Part shown: one piece after another, positions 17,432 to 27,817 of the stretch
Layout: every line of letters starts with the position of its first letter
How positions within the stretch are numbered: position 1 is the stretch's first letter
Assembly: GCA_005882215.1 (NCBI GenBank)
Contig: VBCK01000117.1
Span: 1-64,000, forward strand
Direction of reading: 5' to 3'
DNA: 64,000 nt
From: Betaproteobacteria bacterium
GTDB lineage: Bacteria > Pseudomonadota > Gammaproteobacteria > Burkholderiales > Burkholderiaceae_F
The notes under the pieces: model-generated
What the model saw: the letters and a program-made list of their open reading frames with translations, nothing else
Told to the model about the DNA's origin: nothing
Database searches by the model: none
Position numbers and translations under genes: made by a program

Positions 17432-17998
17432 ATGCTGCTGATGATCGACAACTACGACAGCTTTACCTACAACCTGGTGCAGTACTTCGGCGAGCTCGGT
17501 GAGGACGTTCGGGTCTGCCGAAACGATGAGATCAGCGTAGGCGCGATCGCCGAGCTCGCGCCCGCACGCATCTGCATTTCTCCCGGCCCCTGCACGCCGA
17601 ACGAGGCCGGGGTGACCTTGGCGCTGATCGAGCGGTTCGCCGGCTCGATCCCGATTCTGGGCGTGTGCCTGGGGCACCAGGCGATCGGACAGGCCTTCGG
17701 CGGACACGTGATCCGTGCCAAGTCGCTGATGCACGGGAAGACGTCCGCGATCGAGCACAGCGGCGTCGGCGTGTTCGCCGGCCTGCCGAACCCGTTCACC
17801 GCCACTCGCTACCATTCGCTGGCCGTGCGGCGCGAAACGCTGCCCGATTGCCTGGAGGTCAGCGCCTGGACCGCGGACGGCGAGATCATGGGGCTGCGCC
17901 ATAAGTCGCTGCCGGTCGAGGGGGTACAGTTTCATCCGGAGTCCATTGCGACCGAGAACGGACACGATCTGCTGCGCAACTTCCTGACCCGCCACTGA
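17432..17998 (+). CDS. trpG: anthranilate synthase component II (glutamine amidotransferase)
   Basis: A 188-residue class I glutamine amidotransferase that supplies ammonia to TrpE. The nucleophile is C79 in [10 protein letters not shown], the PGPCTP loop is upstream, and the His/Glu of the triad are in GVQFHPES. It is the first gene of trpGDC. In related bacteria trpG directly follows trpE; here it is 8.4 kb away, so it must have its own promoter or depend on a long transcript. It may also serve folate synthesis as PabA, as in many bacteria. Confidence 0.95.
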   Translation: MLLMIDNYDSFTYNLVQYFGELGEDVRVCRNDEISVGAIAELAPARICISPGPCTPNEAGVTLALIERFAGSIPILGVCLGHQAIGQAFGGHVIRAKSLMHGKTSAIEHSGVGVFAGLPNPFTATRYHSLAVRRETLPDCLEVSAWTADGEIMGLRHKSLPVEGVQFHPESIATENGHDLLRNFLTRH

Positions 17999-18047
17999 CT
18001 GACCTGCGCGGGCTCGCCAGCCCGCAAAAAACGAGAAAGCCGGTCCT

Positions 18048-19082
18048 GTGTCGATCTTGCCGTCCGAGGCCCTGACCCGCTGCATCGAGCACCGGGAGAT
18101 CTTTCACGACGAGATGCTCTCCCTGTGGCGGCGGCTGATGAGCGGCGAGCTGTCGCCGGTGCAGATCGCTGGACTGCTGATGGGTTTGCGCGTCAAGAAG
18201 GAGACGATCGGCGAGATCGCGGCCGCGGCGCGCATCATGCGCGAGTTCGCCACCAAGGTCACGGTGACCGACCATCGGCATCTGATCGACATCGTTGGCA
18301 CCGGCGGCGACGGATGCAGCACCTTTAACATCTCGACCGCCGCGATGTTCGTGTCGGCGGCTGCCGGGGCGCGCGTGGCCAAGCACGGCAACCGGGGCGT
18401 GTCGTCCGGTTCCGGCAGCGCCGATGTGCTGGAGGCGCTGGGCGCGCAGATCGCGCTGCCGCCCGAAAAAGTCGCGGCCTGCCTGGAGGAAACCGGGATC
18501 GGCTTCATGTTCGCGCCGAACCACCACGCCGCGATGAAGCACGCGGCGCCGGTGCGCAAGGAGCTGGGCGTGCGGACGATCTTCAACATCCTGGGGCCGC
18601 TGACCAATCCGGCCTCGGCTCCGAATCAGCTGATGGGCGTGTTTCATCCGGACCTGGTCGGAATCCAGGTGCGCGTGCTTCAGCAGCTCGGAAGCGATCA
18701 TGTGCTGGTCGTGTACGGCAAGGACGGCATGGACGAGGTGTCGCTGGGAGCGGCCACGCTGGTCGGCGAGCTGAAGCATGGGCAGATCCGGGAGTACGAG
18801 ATCCATCCGGAGGACTTCGGCCTGTCGATGGTGTCGAACCGGGGCATGAAGGTCGCCAACGCAAATGAGTCGCGCGCCATGGTGCTGGAGGCGCTGGACG
18901 GAACGCCGGGCACGCCGCGCGAGATCGTCACGCTCAATGCCGGCGTTGCGCTGTACACCTCGGGGGTTGTCGCGTCGATTGGGGAGGGCATCGCGCGGGC
19001 GCAAGAAGCGATCGCCAGCGGTGCCGCCCGTGCCAAGCTGGACCAGTTCGTCGGTGTCACGCGCAGGCTGGCCGCGAGCTGA
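18048..19082 (+). CDS. trpD: anthranilate phosphoribosyltransferase
   Basis: A 344-residue enzyme joining anthranilate to phosphoribosyl pyrophosphate, second step of tryptophan synthesis. The PRPP-binding [14 protein letters not shown] and the anthranilate-site [21 protein letters not shown] are present, plus NILGPLTNP. It starts with GTG 49 bp after trpG. The length is normal. Confidence 0.96.
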   Translation: MSILPSEALTRCIEHREIFHDEMLSLWRRLMSGELSPVQIAGLLMGLRVKKETIGEIAAAARIMREFATKVTVTDHRHLIDIVGTGGDGCSTFNISTAAMFVSAAAGARVAKHGNRGVSSGSGSADVLEALGAQIALPPEKVAACLEETGIGFMFAPNHHAAMKHAAPVRKELGVRTIFNILGPLTNPASAPNQLMGVFHPDLVGIQVRVLQQLGSDHVLVVYGKDGMDEVSLGAATLVGELKHGQIREYEIHPEDFGLSMVSNRGMKVANANESRAMVLEALDGTPGTPREIVTLNAGVALYTSGVVASIGEGIARAQEAIASGAARAKLDQFVGVTRRLAAS

Positions 19083-19133
19083 CCGGCCCCCGTACGAACC
19101 TGGTGCGCGGCGCTCCGGCAGGTGACCTGACCC

Positions 19134-19922
19134 ATGCCCGACATCCTGTCCCGGATCGTGCAGGTCAAGCGCGCCGAAGTGGCGCAGGCCAGGCAGCACG
19201 AAACGCTGGCGGCGCTGCGCGGGCGCGCCGAGGCCCGCAAGGACCTGCGTGACTTCACCGGTGCGCTGCGGTCGAAGATCGGTCAGAGCGTGCCGGCCGT
19301 GATCGCCGAGATCAAGCGCGCATCGCCGTCGCGCGGCGTGCTGCGCGAGGACTTCGACCCGGTCCAGATCGCAACCAGCTACGCGCGCGCCGGCGCCGCC
19401 TGCCTTTCAGTGCTGACCGATCGGCATTTTTTCCAGGGCGCGCACGCTCACCTGCACGAGGCGCGCAAGGCGAGCGGCCTGCCGGCGCTGCAGAAGGATT
19501 TCATCGTGGACGAGTACCAGGTGGCCCTGGCGCGTGCCTGGGGCGCGGACTGCGTTCTGCTGATCGCGGCGGCGCTGGAGCTGGCGCTTCTGCGCGAGCT
19601 GGAGGCAGCCGCGCGCAGCCTCGGCATGGCGGTGCTGGTCGAGGTGCACGATGCCGATGAGCTGGAGCGGGCGCTTGCGCTTTCAACGCCGCTGATCGGC
19701 ATCAACAACCGCAACCTGAAGACCTTCGAGGTATCGCTGGACACCACGCTCAGCCTGCTGCCCGCAATCGGTCCGGATCGGCTGGTGATCGCGGAAAGCG
19801 GCGTGCTGCAGCCGGACGACGTCGCGCGGCTGCGCACGGCCGGGGTCAATGCCTTCCTGGTCGGGGAGGCGTTCATGCGCGCGGCCGACCCGGGCGCGGA
19901 GCTGTCGCGCCTGTTCGCGTGA
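19134..19922 (+). CDS. trpC: indole-3-glycerol phosphate synthase
   Basis: A 262-residue TIM-barrel enzyme catalysing ring closure to indole-3-glycerol phosphate. Family motifs are [51 protein letters not shown] and VIAESGV. It follows trpD by 51 bp and its stop overlaps the GTG start of ung, so the two are probably translationally coupled. Confidence 0.96.
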   Translation: MPDILSRIVQVKRAEVAQARQHETLAALRGRAEARKDLRDFTGALRSKIGQSVPAVIAEIKRASPSRGVLREDFDPVQIATSYARAGAACLSVLTDRHFFQGAHAHLHEARKASGLPALQKDFIVDEYQVALARAWGADCVLLIAAALELALLRELEAAARSLGMAVLVEVHDADELERALALSTPLIGINNRNLKTFEVSLDTTLSLLPAIGPDRLVIAESGVLQPDDVARLRTAGVNAFLVGEAFMRAADPGAELSRLFA

Positions 19923-20629
19923 GGGCGCCGATCCTGGCTGCACAGTTCGAGGCTCTCGCGCCCGAGTGGCGTGCCGCGAGCGAGCCGTTCATCGGCAGCG
20001 CCGCCTTCGAGCAGCTGTGCGGTTTCGTCGACGGCCGCATCCAATCCGGCGCGATCGTCCTTCCGCCGCGGCCGCTGGCCGCGTTGGAAATCGTTGCGCC
20101 CGGTGCGGTGCGCGTCGTGATCGTCGGTCAGGACCCTTACCATGGGGCCGGGCAGGCGCACGGCCTGGCCTTCTCGGTACCCGAAGGCGTGCCGGCGCCG
20201 CCCAGCTTGCGCAACATACTGGACGAGGTGGCGCGCGACTGCAGATGCGCGCGCGCGGCCCCGGTATGCCTGCAGCGCTGGGCGCGCCAGGGCGTGCTGC
20301 TGCTGAACGCCGTGCTGACGGTCGAGCAGGATCAGCCGGCCAGCCACGCGCGGCGCGGCTGGGAGCAATTCACTTCGGGGCTGATCGAGGCGCTCGCCCG
20401 GGAGCGGGCGCCAAAGGCGTTCCTGTTGTGGGGCGCACATGCGCAGGCGCTGCAGCCTGCGATTGCGCGGGCAAGCCACGCGCATTGCGTACTTCGCGCC
20501 AATCACCCCTCACCGCTGTCGGCACGGCGCGGGCCCTCGCCGTTCGTCGGTTGTTCGCACTTTTCGGCGGCCAACGAGTTCCTGCGGTCGCGCGGACGCG
20601 GCGCGATCGACTGGTGCGCCAGCGCTTGA
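19919..20629 (+). CDS. ung: uracil-DNA glycosylase, family 1
   Basis: A 236-residue DNA repair enzyme that removes uracil from DNA. The water-activating motif GQDPYHG lies in [22 protein letters not shown], and the DNA-intercalating loop is [10 protein letters not shown] with the catalytic His. The GTG start overlaps the trpC stop. It is convergent with the peptidase gene ending at 20634. Confidence 0.93.
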   Translation: MRAPILAAQFEALAPEWRAASEPFIGSAAFEQLCGFVDGRIQSGAIVLPPRPLAALEIVAPGAVRVVIVGQDPYHGAGQAHGLAFSVPEGVPAPPSLRNILDEVARDCRCARAAPVCLQRWARQGVLLLNAVLTVEQDQPASHARRGWEQFTSGLIEALARERAPKAFLLWGAHAQALQPAIARASHAHCVLRANHPSPLSARRGPSPFVGCSHFSAANEFLRSRGRGAIDWCASA

Positions 20630-20633
20630 CGCC

Positions 20634-22433
20634 TCACCGGCGGCGTTCGCCGCACCAGGCGACCCGCCGCCGTTGCGCCGCCGCGCTGGCTCGCTCGTCG
20701 ACCTCGAGCACGAAGCGCGGCGGCGGTTGGCGTGCCAGGCGCAGATCGAAGCGCTTCAACTCCTCGCGGCGGAACGCCAACATCTGGATCGCATCGCCCG
20801 GCGAATAGCGCGCGAGCAGCGCATCCAGCTTCGCCGGCGTCACGCGCAGCTCGTCCAGCGCCATCAGCACATCGCCCGGTGAAAGGCCCGCCTGCTGTGC
20901 CGGGCCGCCATCGAACACCTGCGCGACCCGGGCCTCGCCGCTTGCGCCCTGCAGCTTCAGTCCGAGCAGCGCAAAATGCGGCGAGTCGAGCGCGAGCTTG
21001 CGCTCCAGCCGGATCCCCACCGCCAGCAGCAATGTCGAAAAGTCCGGATCGCGCGTGCCCTCGGTCCATGCCCGCAGGGCCCGGCCCAGGTCCAGCCCGG
21101 TCGCGCGCGTGACTGCATCGACGATTCCGTCTTCCTCGATCCCCCGGTACGACGGTCCGGCCAAGCGCCACTGTCGCCACAGCCAGCGCATCACGTCGTC
21201 GAGGCAACGGCGGCCGCCGCTCTCGCCCCGGATCGCCAGATCCAGCGCCAGCGCCACCAGGGCGCCCTTCTGGTAATAGCTGACCACGCTGTTCGGGGCG
21301 TTCTCGTCCTGGCGGTAATACTTGATCCAGGCATCGAACGAGCTCTCGGCCAGGCTTTGCTTCAAGCGCGCGCTGCGCTGCATCACCGTGGTCATCGTGC
21401 GGCCCAGTGCCTCGAGGTATTGGGCCTGCGACAGCAGACCGGCGCGGGCCAGCATCAGATCGTCGTAATAGGCGGTGAATCCCTCGAAGGCCCACAGCAG
21501 CCGCGTGTAGTTCTCGCGCCCCAGGTCGTAGGGGCTGAATGCCTGCGGGCGGATCCGCTTCACGTTCCACGCGTGGAAATACTCGTGGCTGACCAGACCG
21601 AGAAAGCGCCGGTAACCCTCGGTCGTTTCCTTCATGCCGAGATGCGGCAGGTCATCGCGCCGGCAGATCAGCGCGCACGAGTTGCGGTGTTCGAGGCCGC
21701 CGTAGCCTTCGTCCACCGCCAGCGTCAGAAACACGTACCGCTCGAACGGCGGCCGCGGCTGGCGTGGCTCGAACAGCCGAACGTGCGCTTCGCACACCCG
21801 GGTCAGATCGGCCTCCAGGCGGTGCAGATCCAGCCGCGCCACGCGTCCACTGCTGGCGATTTGATGCGGCACCCCCAGCACGTCGAAACGGCCCTGCGCG
21901 AAGCGGCCCATCTGGACCGGGCAGTCGATCAGCGCTTCGTAGTCACGCGCCAGGTAGGCTCCGAACTCGCCGGGCCGGGTGCCCCGCGCCGCCCGCAGTC
22001 CCGTGAGCAGCTGCCAGCTGCCGGCCCGTACACCGGCCGGCGGGAAGATGTCCAGCCGGCAGTCCTCGAGCTCGCGTCCGAGCGGCGCGAGCAGCAGCGC
22101 TGCTCCGTTGAAAAAGGCCTGTTCCGGGTCCAGGTAGGCGGCGCGCACCGACAAATCGAACGCATAGACCTCATAGGCCAGCGTCACATCTTCCTCGGTG
22201 CGGGCGCAACGCCAGGTGTGCTTGTCCAGCTTTTCGACGCGCAGCTTGCGCCCGCCGGCCAACGCGGTCAGGCGCACGATGTGGCGCGCGAACTCCCGGA
22301 TCATGTAGCTGCCGGGGTTCCATGCGGGCAGCGCAAAATGCTGCCCCTGCGGATCGGGCCGCTCCAGGCCGACGGTCACGTGAAACAGGTGCGCGCCCGG
22401 GTCGGCGGGCCGTATCGCGTAGCGGATCGTCAT
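20634..22433 (-). CDS. M61-family glycyl aminopeptidase-like metalloprotease with PDZ domain
   Basis: A 599-residue peptidase. The N-terminal beta domain starts MTIRYAIRPADPGAH. The zinc site is HEYFH in LVSHEYFHAWNVKRIRP at about residue 285, with a downstream glutamate in ENYTRLLWAFEGFTAYYDDL. A PDZ domain occupies about 475-560 (GLSPGDVLMALDELRV). No signal peptide is evident, so it may be cytoplasmic. The frame is open far upstream into the permease gene, but the ATG at 22433 gives the family N-terminus and overlaps the permease stop (22430) in ATGA fashion. Confidence 0.88.
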   Translation of the reverse strand: MTIRYAIRPADPGAHLFHVTVGLERPDPQGQHFALPAWNPGSYMIREFARHIVRLTALAGGRKLRVEKLDKHTWRCARTEEDVTLAYEVYAFDLSVRAAYLDPEQAFFNGAALLLAPLGRELEDCRLDIFPPAGVRAGSWQLLTGLRAARGTRPGEFGAYLARDYEALIDCPVQMGRFAQGRFDVLGVPHQIASSGRVARLDLHRLEADLTRVCEAHVRLFEPRQPRPPFERYVFLTLAVDEGYGGLEHRNSCALICRRDDLPHLGMKETTEGYRRFLGLVSHEYFHAWNVKRIRPQAFSPYDLGRENYTRLLWAFEGFTAYYDDLMLARAGLLSQAQYLEALGRTMTTVMQRSARLKQSLAESSFDAWIKYYRQDENAPNSVVSYYQKGALVALALDLAIRGESGGRRCLDDVMRWLWRQWRLAGPSYRGIEEDGIVDAVTRATGLDLGRALRAWTEGTRDPDFSTLLLAVGIRLERKLALDSPHFALLGLKLQGASGEARVAQVFDGGPAQQAGLSPGDVLMALDELRVTPAKLDALLARYSPGDAIQMLAFRREELKRFDLRLARQPPPRFVLEVDERASAAAQRRRVAWCGERRR

Positions 22434-23773
22434 TTGCCCTTCAAGCGGGCGATTATCCAGAGCACGAGGCCTACGGCCATCACGCCGGCAGCGACCTGCA
22501 GCGCATGTTGCGATTGCGCATACCAAAAGCTGCTCCAGAATAGAAAGCCGCAGGTACCGACAAAAATCAGCGGGAGCAGTGGATAAAGCGGCACCGGGTA
22601 CGGACGCGCCACATGCGCGTACTTCTTCCGCAGTACGAACAGCGAAATGCCGGTCAGCAGGAAGAAGAACCAGAACACCGGAGCCGTGAATTCGACGATC
22701 GTGCGCACCTGGTTCTGCTCGTACGCGGCGAACACCACCAGCGCCAGCGTGATCGCGCCCTGCACCAGGAAGGCAGCCACCGGCACGTCCCGTTTGCGGT
22801 CCCAGCGGCTCATGAACGACACGATCGGCCAGTCCAGCCCGAGCGCGTAATTGGAGCGCGCGCCGACGATCATGGTGGCGTTGCTGGACGCCAACACCGA
22901 CAGGCACACGACGGTCGCGATCAGTGTCCGCCCGAACGGGCCGAAGGCGCGCTCCGCCACCTCGGCGGCCGGCGCGTGGCTGGCTTTGAGTCCTTCGAAA
23001 CCCAGCCCGATGTCGAGCGCCGCCACGAACACCAGGTACAGCCCCGTGATCACGGCGATCGCCGCCAGCAGCGCCTTCAGGATCGCACGCCGGCCGCCGC
23101 GCAGCTCGGCCGAAATGTAGGCGGCCTCGTTCCAGCCGCCGTAGGTGAACAGCACGAACACCAGCGCCAGGCCCAGCAGCGGCGACGAGGTGGGCAACTG
23201 GGCAGTGGGCGCGGGCGACGGCACGGCCGGTATACGGAAGCCGCCGAACGCCACCAGCACCATGCCGGCGATCAGCAGAAGCGTTATCACGTTCTGGGTG
23301 CGGGACGACTCTTTCAATCCGAAGATGTTCAGGGCGGTCAGCAGCGCAACGACCAGCACCGCGTAAATCGCCGAGGAGGCGCTGCCCAGCGGCAGGACGC
23401 GCGAGGCGTAGTCGCCGAAGATGTACGCGTGCACCGCGGTCGGTCCGGTCGTGGTCACGACGACGCGCGCCCATCCGAAGAAAAAGCTGACGTCGCGGCC
23501 GAAAGCCCGCGTCAGGAAGTGATAGTCACCGCCCGCATGGGGAAAGGTCGAGGCCAGCTCCGCGTAGCACAGCGACCCGACCAGCGTCAGCACGGCGCCC
23601 AGGACCCAGGCGAAGAACATCCAGCTGACCGATCCCGAAGTCGACGCGACCAGCGGTGGCAGCGCGAAGATGCCGCCGCCGATCACGATGCCGCAGACGA
23701 TCATCGCGGCGTCGAACGTCGACAGCGCCGGGAGCGGCACCCCCGGCGCCGGGCCGGCGCCCGACGATGTCAC
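22430..23773 (-). CDS. amino acid permease (APC superfamily)
   Basis: A 447-residue integral membrane transporter with about twelve predicted helices. The first helix contains the substrate-site glycines GIVIGGGIFALP, followed by FFAWVLGAVLTLVGSLCYAELASTFPHAGGDYHFL. The substrate is not identifiable. The GTG at 23773 overlaps the end of the molybdenum hydroxylase gene, and the stop overlaps the M61 peptidase start, so the three genes form a tight unit and a link to peptide or amino acid scavenging is plausible. Confidence 0.87.
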   Translation of the reverse strand: MTSSGAGPAPGVPLPALSTFDAAMIVCGIVIGGGIFALPPLVASTSGSVSWMFFAWVLGAVLTLVGSLCYAELASTFPHAGGDYHFLTRAFGRDVSFFFGWARVVVTTTGPTAVHAYIFGDYASRVLPLGSASSAIYAVLVVALLTALNIFGLKESSRTQNVITLLLIAGMVLVAFGGFRIPAVPSPAPTAQLPTSSPLLGLALVFVLFTYGGWNEAAYISAELRGGRRAILKALLAAIAVITGLYLVFVAALDIGLGFEGLKASHAPAAEVAERAFGPFGRTLIATVVCLSVLASSNATMIVGARSNYALGLDWPIVSFMSRWDRKRDVPVAAFLVQGAITLALVVFAAYEQNQVRTIVEFTAPVFWFFFLLTGISLFVLRKKYAHVARPYPVPLYPLLPLIFVGTCGFLFWSSFWYAQSQHALQVAAGVMAVGLVLWIIARLKGK

Positions 23774-26040
23774 GCGGCGCTCAAGTCGAACGGCAGTCGT
23801 CTGAGGCGTTTTCCGGTCAGACGCGCCACGGCGTTGGCAACCGCAGGCGCGATCGGCGGCGTGCCGGGCTCGCCCAATCCGGTGGGGTCGGCGGTGCTTG
23901 GCACGATGTGAACGCTGGTCTGCGGCATTTCGTCGAATCGTAGCACCGGGTAATCTGGGAAATTGCTCTGCTCGACCCGCCCGTCCTTCAGCGTGATCCG
24001 GCCGTACAGCGCCGCGGTGAGCCCGTAGGCGACGGCAGAGGTCACCTGCGCTTCGACGGTGAGCGGATTGACCGCCACCCCGCAGTCGATCGCGCAAGTC
24101 ACCTTGTGGACCCGGATCCGTCCCTTATCGACCGACACCTCGGCCACCTCCGCCACCGCCGATCCGAAGCTCGTGTGCATCGCGACGCCGCGCGCGCGTC
24201 CTGCCGGAGGCTTCTCGTTCCAACCCGACCTGCGGCGCACCAGCTCCAGCACGGCGCGCTGGCGCGTGCTCTTCGGATCGAGCACCGCGAGCCGGTACTC
24301 GATCGGGTCCTTCCCGGCGGCCTGCGCCATCTCGTCGATCATCGTTTCCATCACGAAGGCCGTATGCGTATTGCCGACCGAGCGCCACCAGAGCACCGGC
24401 ACGTTCACCTCAGGGTGCTGTGCTTCGACCCGGAAGTTCGGCAGGTTATAAGGCGTGTCGACGATCCCTTCGACCGAAAGCTCGTCGACGCCATTCTTGA
24501 TCATCATCTTTTCGAACAGAGTGCCCTTGGCGATGGACTGGCCGACCACCGAGTGATGCCACACGAGTGGCATCGACTGGCCGTCCAGCCCGACCTGCAC
24601 GCGGTGCACGTGCAGCGGACGGTAATAGCCGCCGCGCATGTCGTCCTCGCGTGACCAGATCACTTTAACCGGTGCCTCGATGCCGGCCTGCCGCATCGCC
24701 TTGGCGACGTTGACCGCTTCGACCATGAAATCGGAGGTCGGGTTGGCGCGCCGCCCGAAGCCGCCACCCGCGAACATCGTGACGATCTTCACCTGTTCGG
24801 GCTTCAATCCGGCCGCCCGGGCCGCGGCCTGCTGGTCGACCGTCTGGAACTGGGTTCCGCTCCACAGCGTTAGCGAATCGGCTTTCAGCTCGGCCGTCGC
24901 GTTCAGCGGCTCCATCGTCGCGTGCGCCAGGTACGGAAACTCGTAGTCGGCCTCGATCCGCTTGGCCGCGCGGTCCATCGCCTTCGCATCGCCGTCGGCC
25001 CGTGCGAGCCCGCCGGGCTGCGACAGCAGGGCCCGATACTGCTCGAGCTGCGTCGCGGTGGTCGGTCCGGCCGGCAGTTCCCATTGAACGTCCAGCGCGT
25101 CGCGACCCTGGTGGGCCGGCCAGTAGCCCTTGGCGATGACCGCAACGCCCGTGCCGCCCCGATCGACCGGAACCTGCAGCACCGCTTCGACGCCCGGCAC
25201 GGCGCGCGCGCGGGCGTCGTCGACCTTGGTCACCTTGCCGCCGAACACCGGCGGCCGGGCGAGCACCGCAACCCGCATATCCGGCAGCCGCACATCCATC
25301 CCGAACTTCGCGCTGCCGTTGACCTTTTCGGGCGAGTCCAGGCGGCGCGTGGGCCGCCCGATCAGCGTGAAGGTCTTCGGATTCTTCAGCGCGACGCCGG
25401 TGGGAACCGGCAGGCCCATCGCGTCGTTCGCCAGTTTGCCGTAGGCCAGGGAACGCTTGCCGCCTTTTTCGAACACGACGCCGCGCCGCGTCGATACCTT
25501 GTCCGGCGCAACGCCCCAGCGCTGCGCGGCCGCCGACATCAACATCTGTCGCGCCGTGGCGCCGATCGTCCGCATCTGCTCGTAGCTGGACGAGATCGAC
25601 ATCGAGCCGCCGGTGAACTGCATGCCGAACCCCGGGTGCCCGTACACCGGGTCGGCCGGCGCGTGCTCCGACCGTACCTTGCTCCAGTCGCAGTCCAGTT
25701 CCTCGGCGATCAGCATCGGCATCGATGTGAGCACGCCCTGGCCGAATTCGAGCTTGCCGACCACGATCGTGACCCGATCGTCTTCGCCGATGCGGATGAA
25801 GGCGGACGGCGGATACACTTTCGGCGCCGGCGCGGCCCCTTCTTCGGCCGCAGCCAGACGGCCGCCCAGCGCGCCGCGTTCGCCCAAGCCGATCGCGAGC
25901 ATCAGGCCGCCACCGGCCATCCCGGTGGCTTTCAGAAACTCCCTTCGGCTCACCGGCACGGGGCTGCCGGAGACCAGCGACGCGATCAACGATTCGGCCG
26001 GCAGGTCAGCCTCGATCCGGGGATCGATCAGTGTTCGCAT
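23770..26040 (-). CDS. xanthine-dehydrogenase-family molybdopterin-binding subunit (IorB-like)
   Basis: A 756-residue large subunit of a molybdenum hydroxylase of the isoquinoline 1-oxidoreductase/aldehyde oxidase type. A twin-arginine signal (SRREFLKATGMAGGG, near residue 31) suggests export with its partner subunit. Molybdopterin-binding segments are VGKLEFGQGVLT, GGGFGRR and the catalytic-Glu motif GLGEPG at about residue 730. The substrate is unknown: N-heterocycles or aldehydes are typical. The 2Fe-2S subunit gene lies 11 bp upstream. No separate FAD subunit is present, as expected for the IorAB type, whose electron acceptor is usually a cytochrome. Confidence 0.88.
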   Translation of the reverse strand: MRTLIDPRIEADLPAESLIASLVSGSPVPVSRREFLKATGMAGGGLMLAIGLGERGALGGRLAAAEEGAAPAPKVYPPSAFIRIGEDDRVTIVVGKLEFGQGVLTSMPMLIAEELDCDWSKVRSEHAPADPVYGHPGFGMQFTGGSMSISSSYEQMRTIGATARQMLMSAAAQRWGVAPDKVSTRRGVVFEKGGKRSLAYGKLANDAMGLPVPTGVALKNPKTFTLIGRPTRRLDSPEKVNGSAKFGMDVRLPDMRVAVLARPPVFGGKVTKVDDARARAVPGVEAVLQVPVDRGGTGVAVIAKGYWPAHQGRDALDVQWELPAGPTTATQLEQYRALLSQPGGLARADGDAKAMDRAAKRIEADYEFPYLAHATMEPLNATAELKADSLTLWSGTQFQTVDQQAAARAAGLKPEQVKIVTMFAGGGFGRRANPTSDFMVEAVNVAKAMRQAGIEAPVKVIWSREDDMRGGYYRPLHVHRVQVGLDGQSMPLVWHHSVVGQSIAKGTLFEKMMIKNGVDELSVEGIVDTPYNLPNFRVEAQHPEVNVPVLWWRSVGNTHTAFVMETMIDEMAQAAGKDPIEYRLAVLDPKSTRQRAVLELVRRRSGWNEKPPAGRARGVAMHTSFGSAVAEVAEVSVDKGRIRVHKVTCAIDCGVAVNPLTVEAQVTSAVAYGLTAALYGRITLKDGRVEQSNFPDYPVLRFDEMPQTSVHIVPSTADPTGLGEPGTPPIAPAVANAVARLTGKRLRRLPFDLSAA

Positions 26041-26051
26041 GTTCGGACTCC

Positions 26052-26513
26052 TTACGCGGCCAGCGTGCCCGCCGCGTCCTTGATTGCGGCGCGGATGCGG
26101 CCGTAGGTTCCACAGCGGCACAGGTTGCCGGACATCGCCGCATCGATGTCAGCGTCGGTCGGGTGCCGCTTGGTTTTCAGAAGCCCGATCGCCGCCATGA
26201 CCTGTCCGGACTGGCAGTAACCGCACTGGACCACGTCGTTCCGGATCCACGCCTGCTGGACCGCGCGGCCGATCGGGTCCGCGGAGACCGCCTCGATCGT
26301 CGTGACGTCGCCGCCGGCTGCAGCCGACACGGGCAACGAACAGGAACGCACCGCGTTACCGTTCAAGTGGACTGTGCACGCGCCGCAGGCCGCGACGCCG
26401 CAGCCGAACTTCGTTCCGGTCATCCCCAGCGTATCGCGCAGCACCCACAGCAGGGGAGTATTCGGATCGACGTCGACCGGCACCGTCTTTCCATTGATCT
26501 TCAGTTGCAGCAT
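26052..26513 (-). CDS. 2Fe-2S subunit of molybdenum hydroxylase (IorA-like)
   Basis: A 153-residue electron-transfer subunit with two 2Fe-2S sites. The plant-type ferredoxin domain has [16 protein letters not shown] plus a later Cys in VRSCSLP; the helical C-terminal domain has CGYCQSGQ and [10 protein letters not shown]. It is first in the operon with the molybdopterin subunit and passes electrons from the Mo site. Confidence 0.92.
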   Translation of the reverse strand: MLQLKINGKTVPVDVDPNTPLLWVLRDTLGMTGTKFGCGVAACGACTVHLNGNAVRSCSLPVSAAAGGDVTTIEAVSADPIGRAVQQAWIRNDVVQCGYCQSGQVMAAIGLLKTKRHPTDADIDAAMSGNLCRCGTYGRIRAAIKDAAGTLAA

Positions 26514-26527
26514 CAGTCTTCTCCGTT

Positions 26528-26612
26528 CAGGACCTGCTCCCGCGTGCGGGAGCAGGGCTCACACAAAACTCCCCTCTCCCGCTTGGCGGAAGAGGGGCCG
26601 GGTGAAGGCTGC
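26528..26612. repeat. REP-like hairpin repeats
   Basis: Two hairpins lie in this intergenic gap. The first (about 26534-26556) pairs GCTCCCGC with GCGGGAGC. The second (about 26570-26597) pairs CCCCTCT with AGAGGGG around CCCGCTTGGCGG-like sequence. The second resembles the CTCTCCCGC hairpin inside the uvrA linker near 57340, so this is probably a dispersed repeat family. Confidence 0.6.
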
Positions 26613-26696
26613 CCACAATGCCACAGGCCGGAGCTCATTACCCCTGATGCGCCGTGTGGAAAACGCGTTGCGTCTTCCGAGATGAACTATTGCGCT

Positions 26697-27692
26697 TCAG
26701 CGATTGACATCGACCACGACGCGCCCAATATTGCGGCCGTCCAGGATTTCGCGGGCCACATCGAAGACGCCGGCCAGCGGCACTTCGCGCACCATCGATT
26801 CGAGCAGCGCCGGATCAAGCGATTCGGACAGGATCTGCCAGGCGGCCAGGCGACGGGCCTGCGGAGCCTGGACGCTGTCGATTCCGAGCAGGCTGACGCC
26901 CCGCAGGATGAATGGCGCGACCGTCGTCGGAAGATCCATGCCTTGCGCCAGACCACAGGCGGCGACGGCGCCGCCGCGCTTTGCCTGCGCGCAGGCATTG
27001 GCCAGCGTGTGGCTGCCTGCCGAGTCGATGGCGGCGGCCCAGCGCTCCGACTGCAGAGGCTTGCCGGGGACCTGCAACTCCTTGCGGTCGATCAGTTCGC
27101 TGGCGCCGAGCCGCTTCAAGTAATCCGATTCGGCCAGCTTGCCGGTGGAAGCGACGACCCGGAAGCCGCGCGCCGCCAGCAGCACGATTGCGATCGAGCC
27201 GACCCCTCCGGTGGCTCCGGTCACCAGCACATCGCCCTGGCCCGGCTGCACGCCGAACCGTTCCAGTGCCCCCACGGACAGCGCCGCGGTGTAGCCGGCC
27301 GTTCCGATCGCCATCGCCTGCCGGGTCGTGAAACCGGACGGCAGCGGCACCAGCCAGTCGCCGCGCACCCGTGCTTTCTGAGTCAGACCGCCCCAATGCT
27401 GCTCGCTGGCACCCCATCCGTTCAGAATGGCCCGGTCGCCGATGCGCCATCGCGGGTCCTCGCTGGCTGCCACCCGCCCGGCACAGTCGATTCCGGCCAC
27501 CATCGGCCAGCGCCGCACGATCGGCGACTTGTTCGTCAGCGCCAGCGCATCCTTGTAGTTGACGGTCGAGTACTCGACGTCCAGCAGAACATCGGCGCCG
27601 GGCGTCTGCCGGGCGAGCTCGTCTTCCGAGACGGTGCGGACGGCTGCTTCGAACTGCTCGCCGTTGCGGTTCAGTACGATGGCCTGGAACAT
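26697..27692 (-). CDS. acrylyl-CoA reductase-like MDR oxidoreductase (AcuI/YhdH family)
   Basis: A 331-residue NADPH-dependent medium-chain reductase. The N-terminal GroES-like domain has VEYSTVNYKDALALTNKSPI and MVAGIDCAGRV; the nucleotide-binding domain has VTGATGGVGSIA. This set, including YKDAL, is typical for the YhdH/AcuI group, whose studied members reduce acryloyl-CoA. No zinc ligands of the alcohol dehydrogenase type are seen. The AT-rich 125-bp gap upstream separates it from the divergent EAL-protein gene. Confidence 0.87.
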   Translation of the reverse strand: MFQAIVLNRNGEQFEAAVRTVSEDELARQTPGADVLLDVEYSTVNYKDALALTNKSPIVRRWPMVAGIDCAGRVAASEDPRWRIGDRAILNGWGASEQHWGGLTQKARVRGDWLVPLPSGFTTRQAMAIGTAGYTAALSVGALERFGVQPGQGDVLVTGATGGVGSIAIVLLAARGFRVVASTGKLAESDYLKRLGASELIDRKELQVPGKPLQSERWAAAIDSAGSHTLANACAQAKRGGAVAACGLAQGMDLPTTVAPFILRGVSLLGIDSVQAPQARRLAAWQILSESLDPALLESMVREVPLAGVFDVAREILDGRNIGRVVVDVNR

Positions 27693-27817
27693 CGCGCGCC
27701 CCGATGGCTTCGATCACGATATTTTGATACGCCGGCCGACGTTCGTGGCAAAATTAACGTCCGGTAACGTTCAAATGCGAACATGAATCCAACGTACCGG
27801 CGAGGGACGTAAACGGC

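Noticed and set aside
20503-21570. Large open frames overlapping the M61 peptidase gene, and similar long frames over uvrA and the RND pump
   Set aside because: Arg/Ala/Gly-rich shadow frames caused by high GC content; the real genes have clear motifs in another frame.
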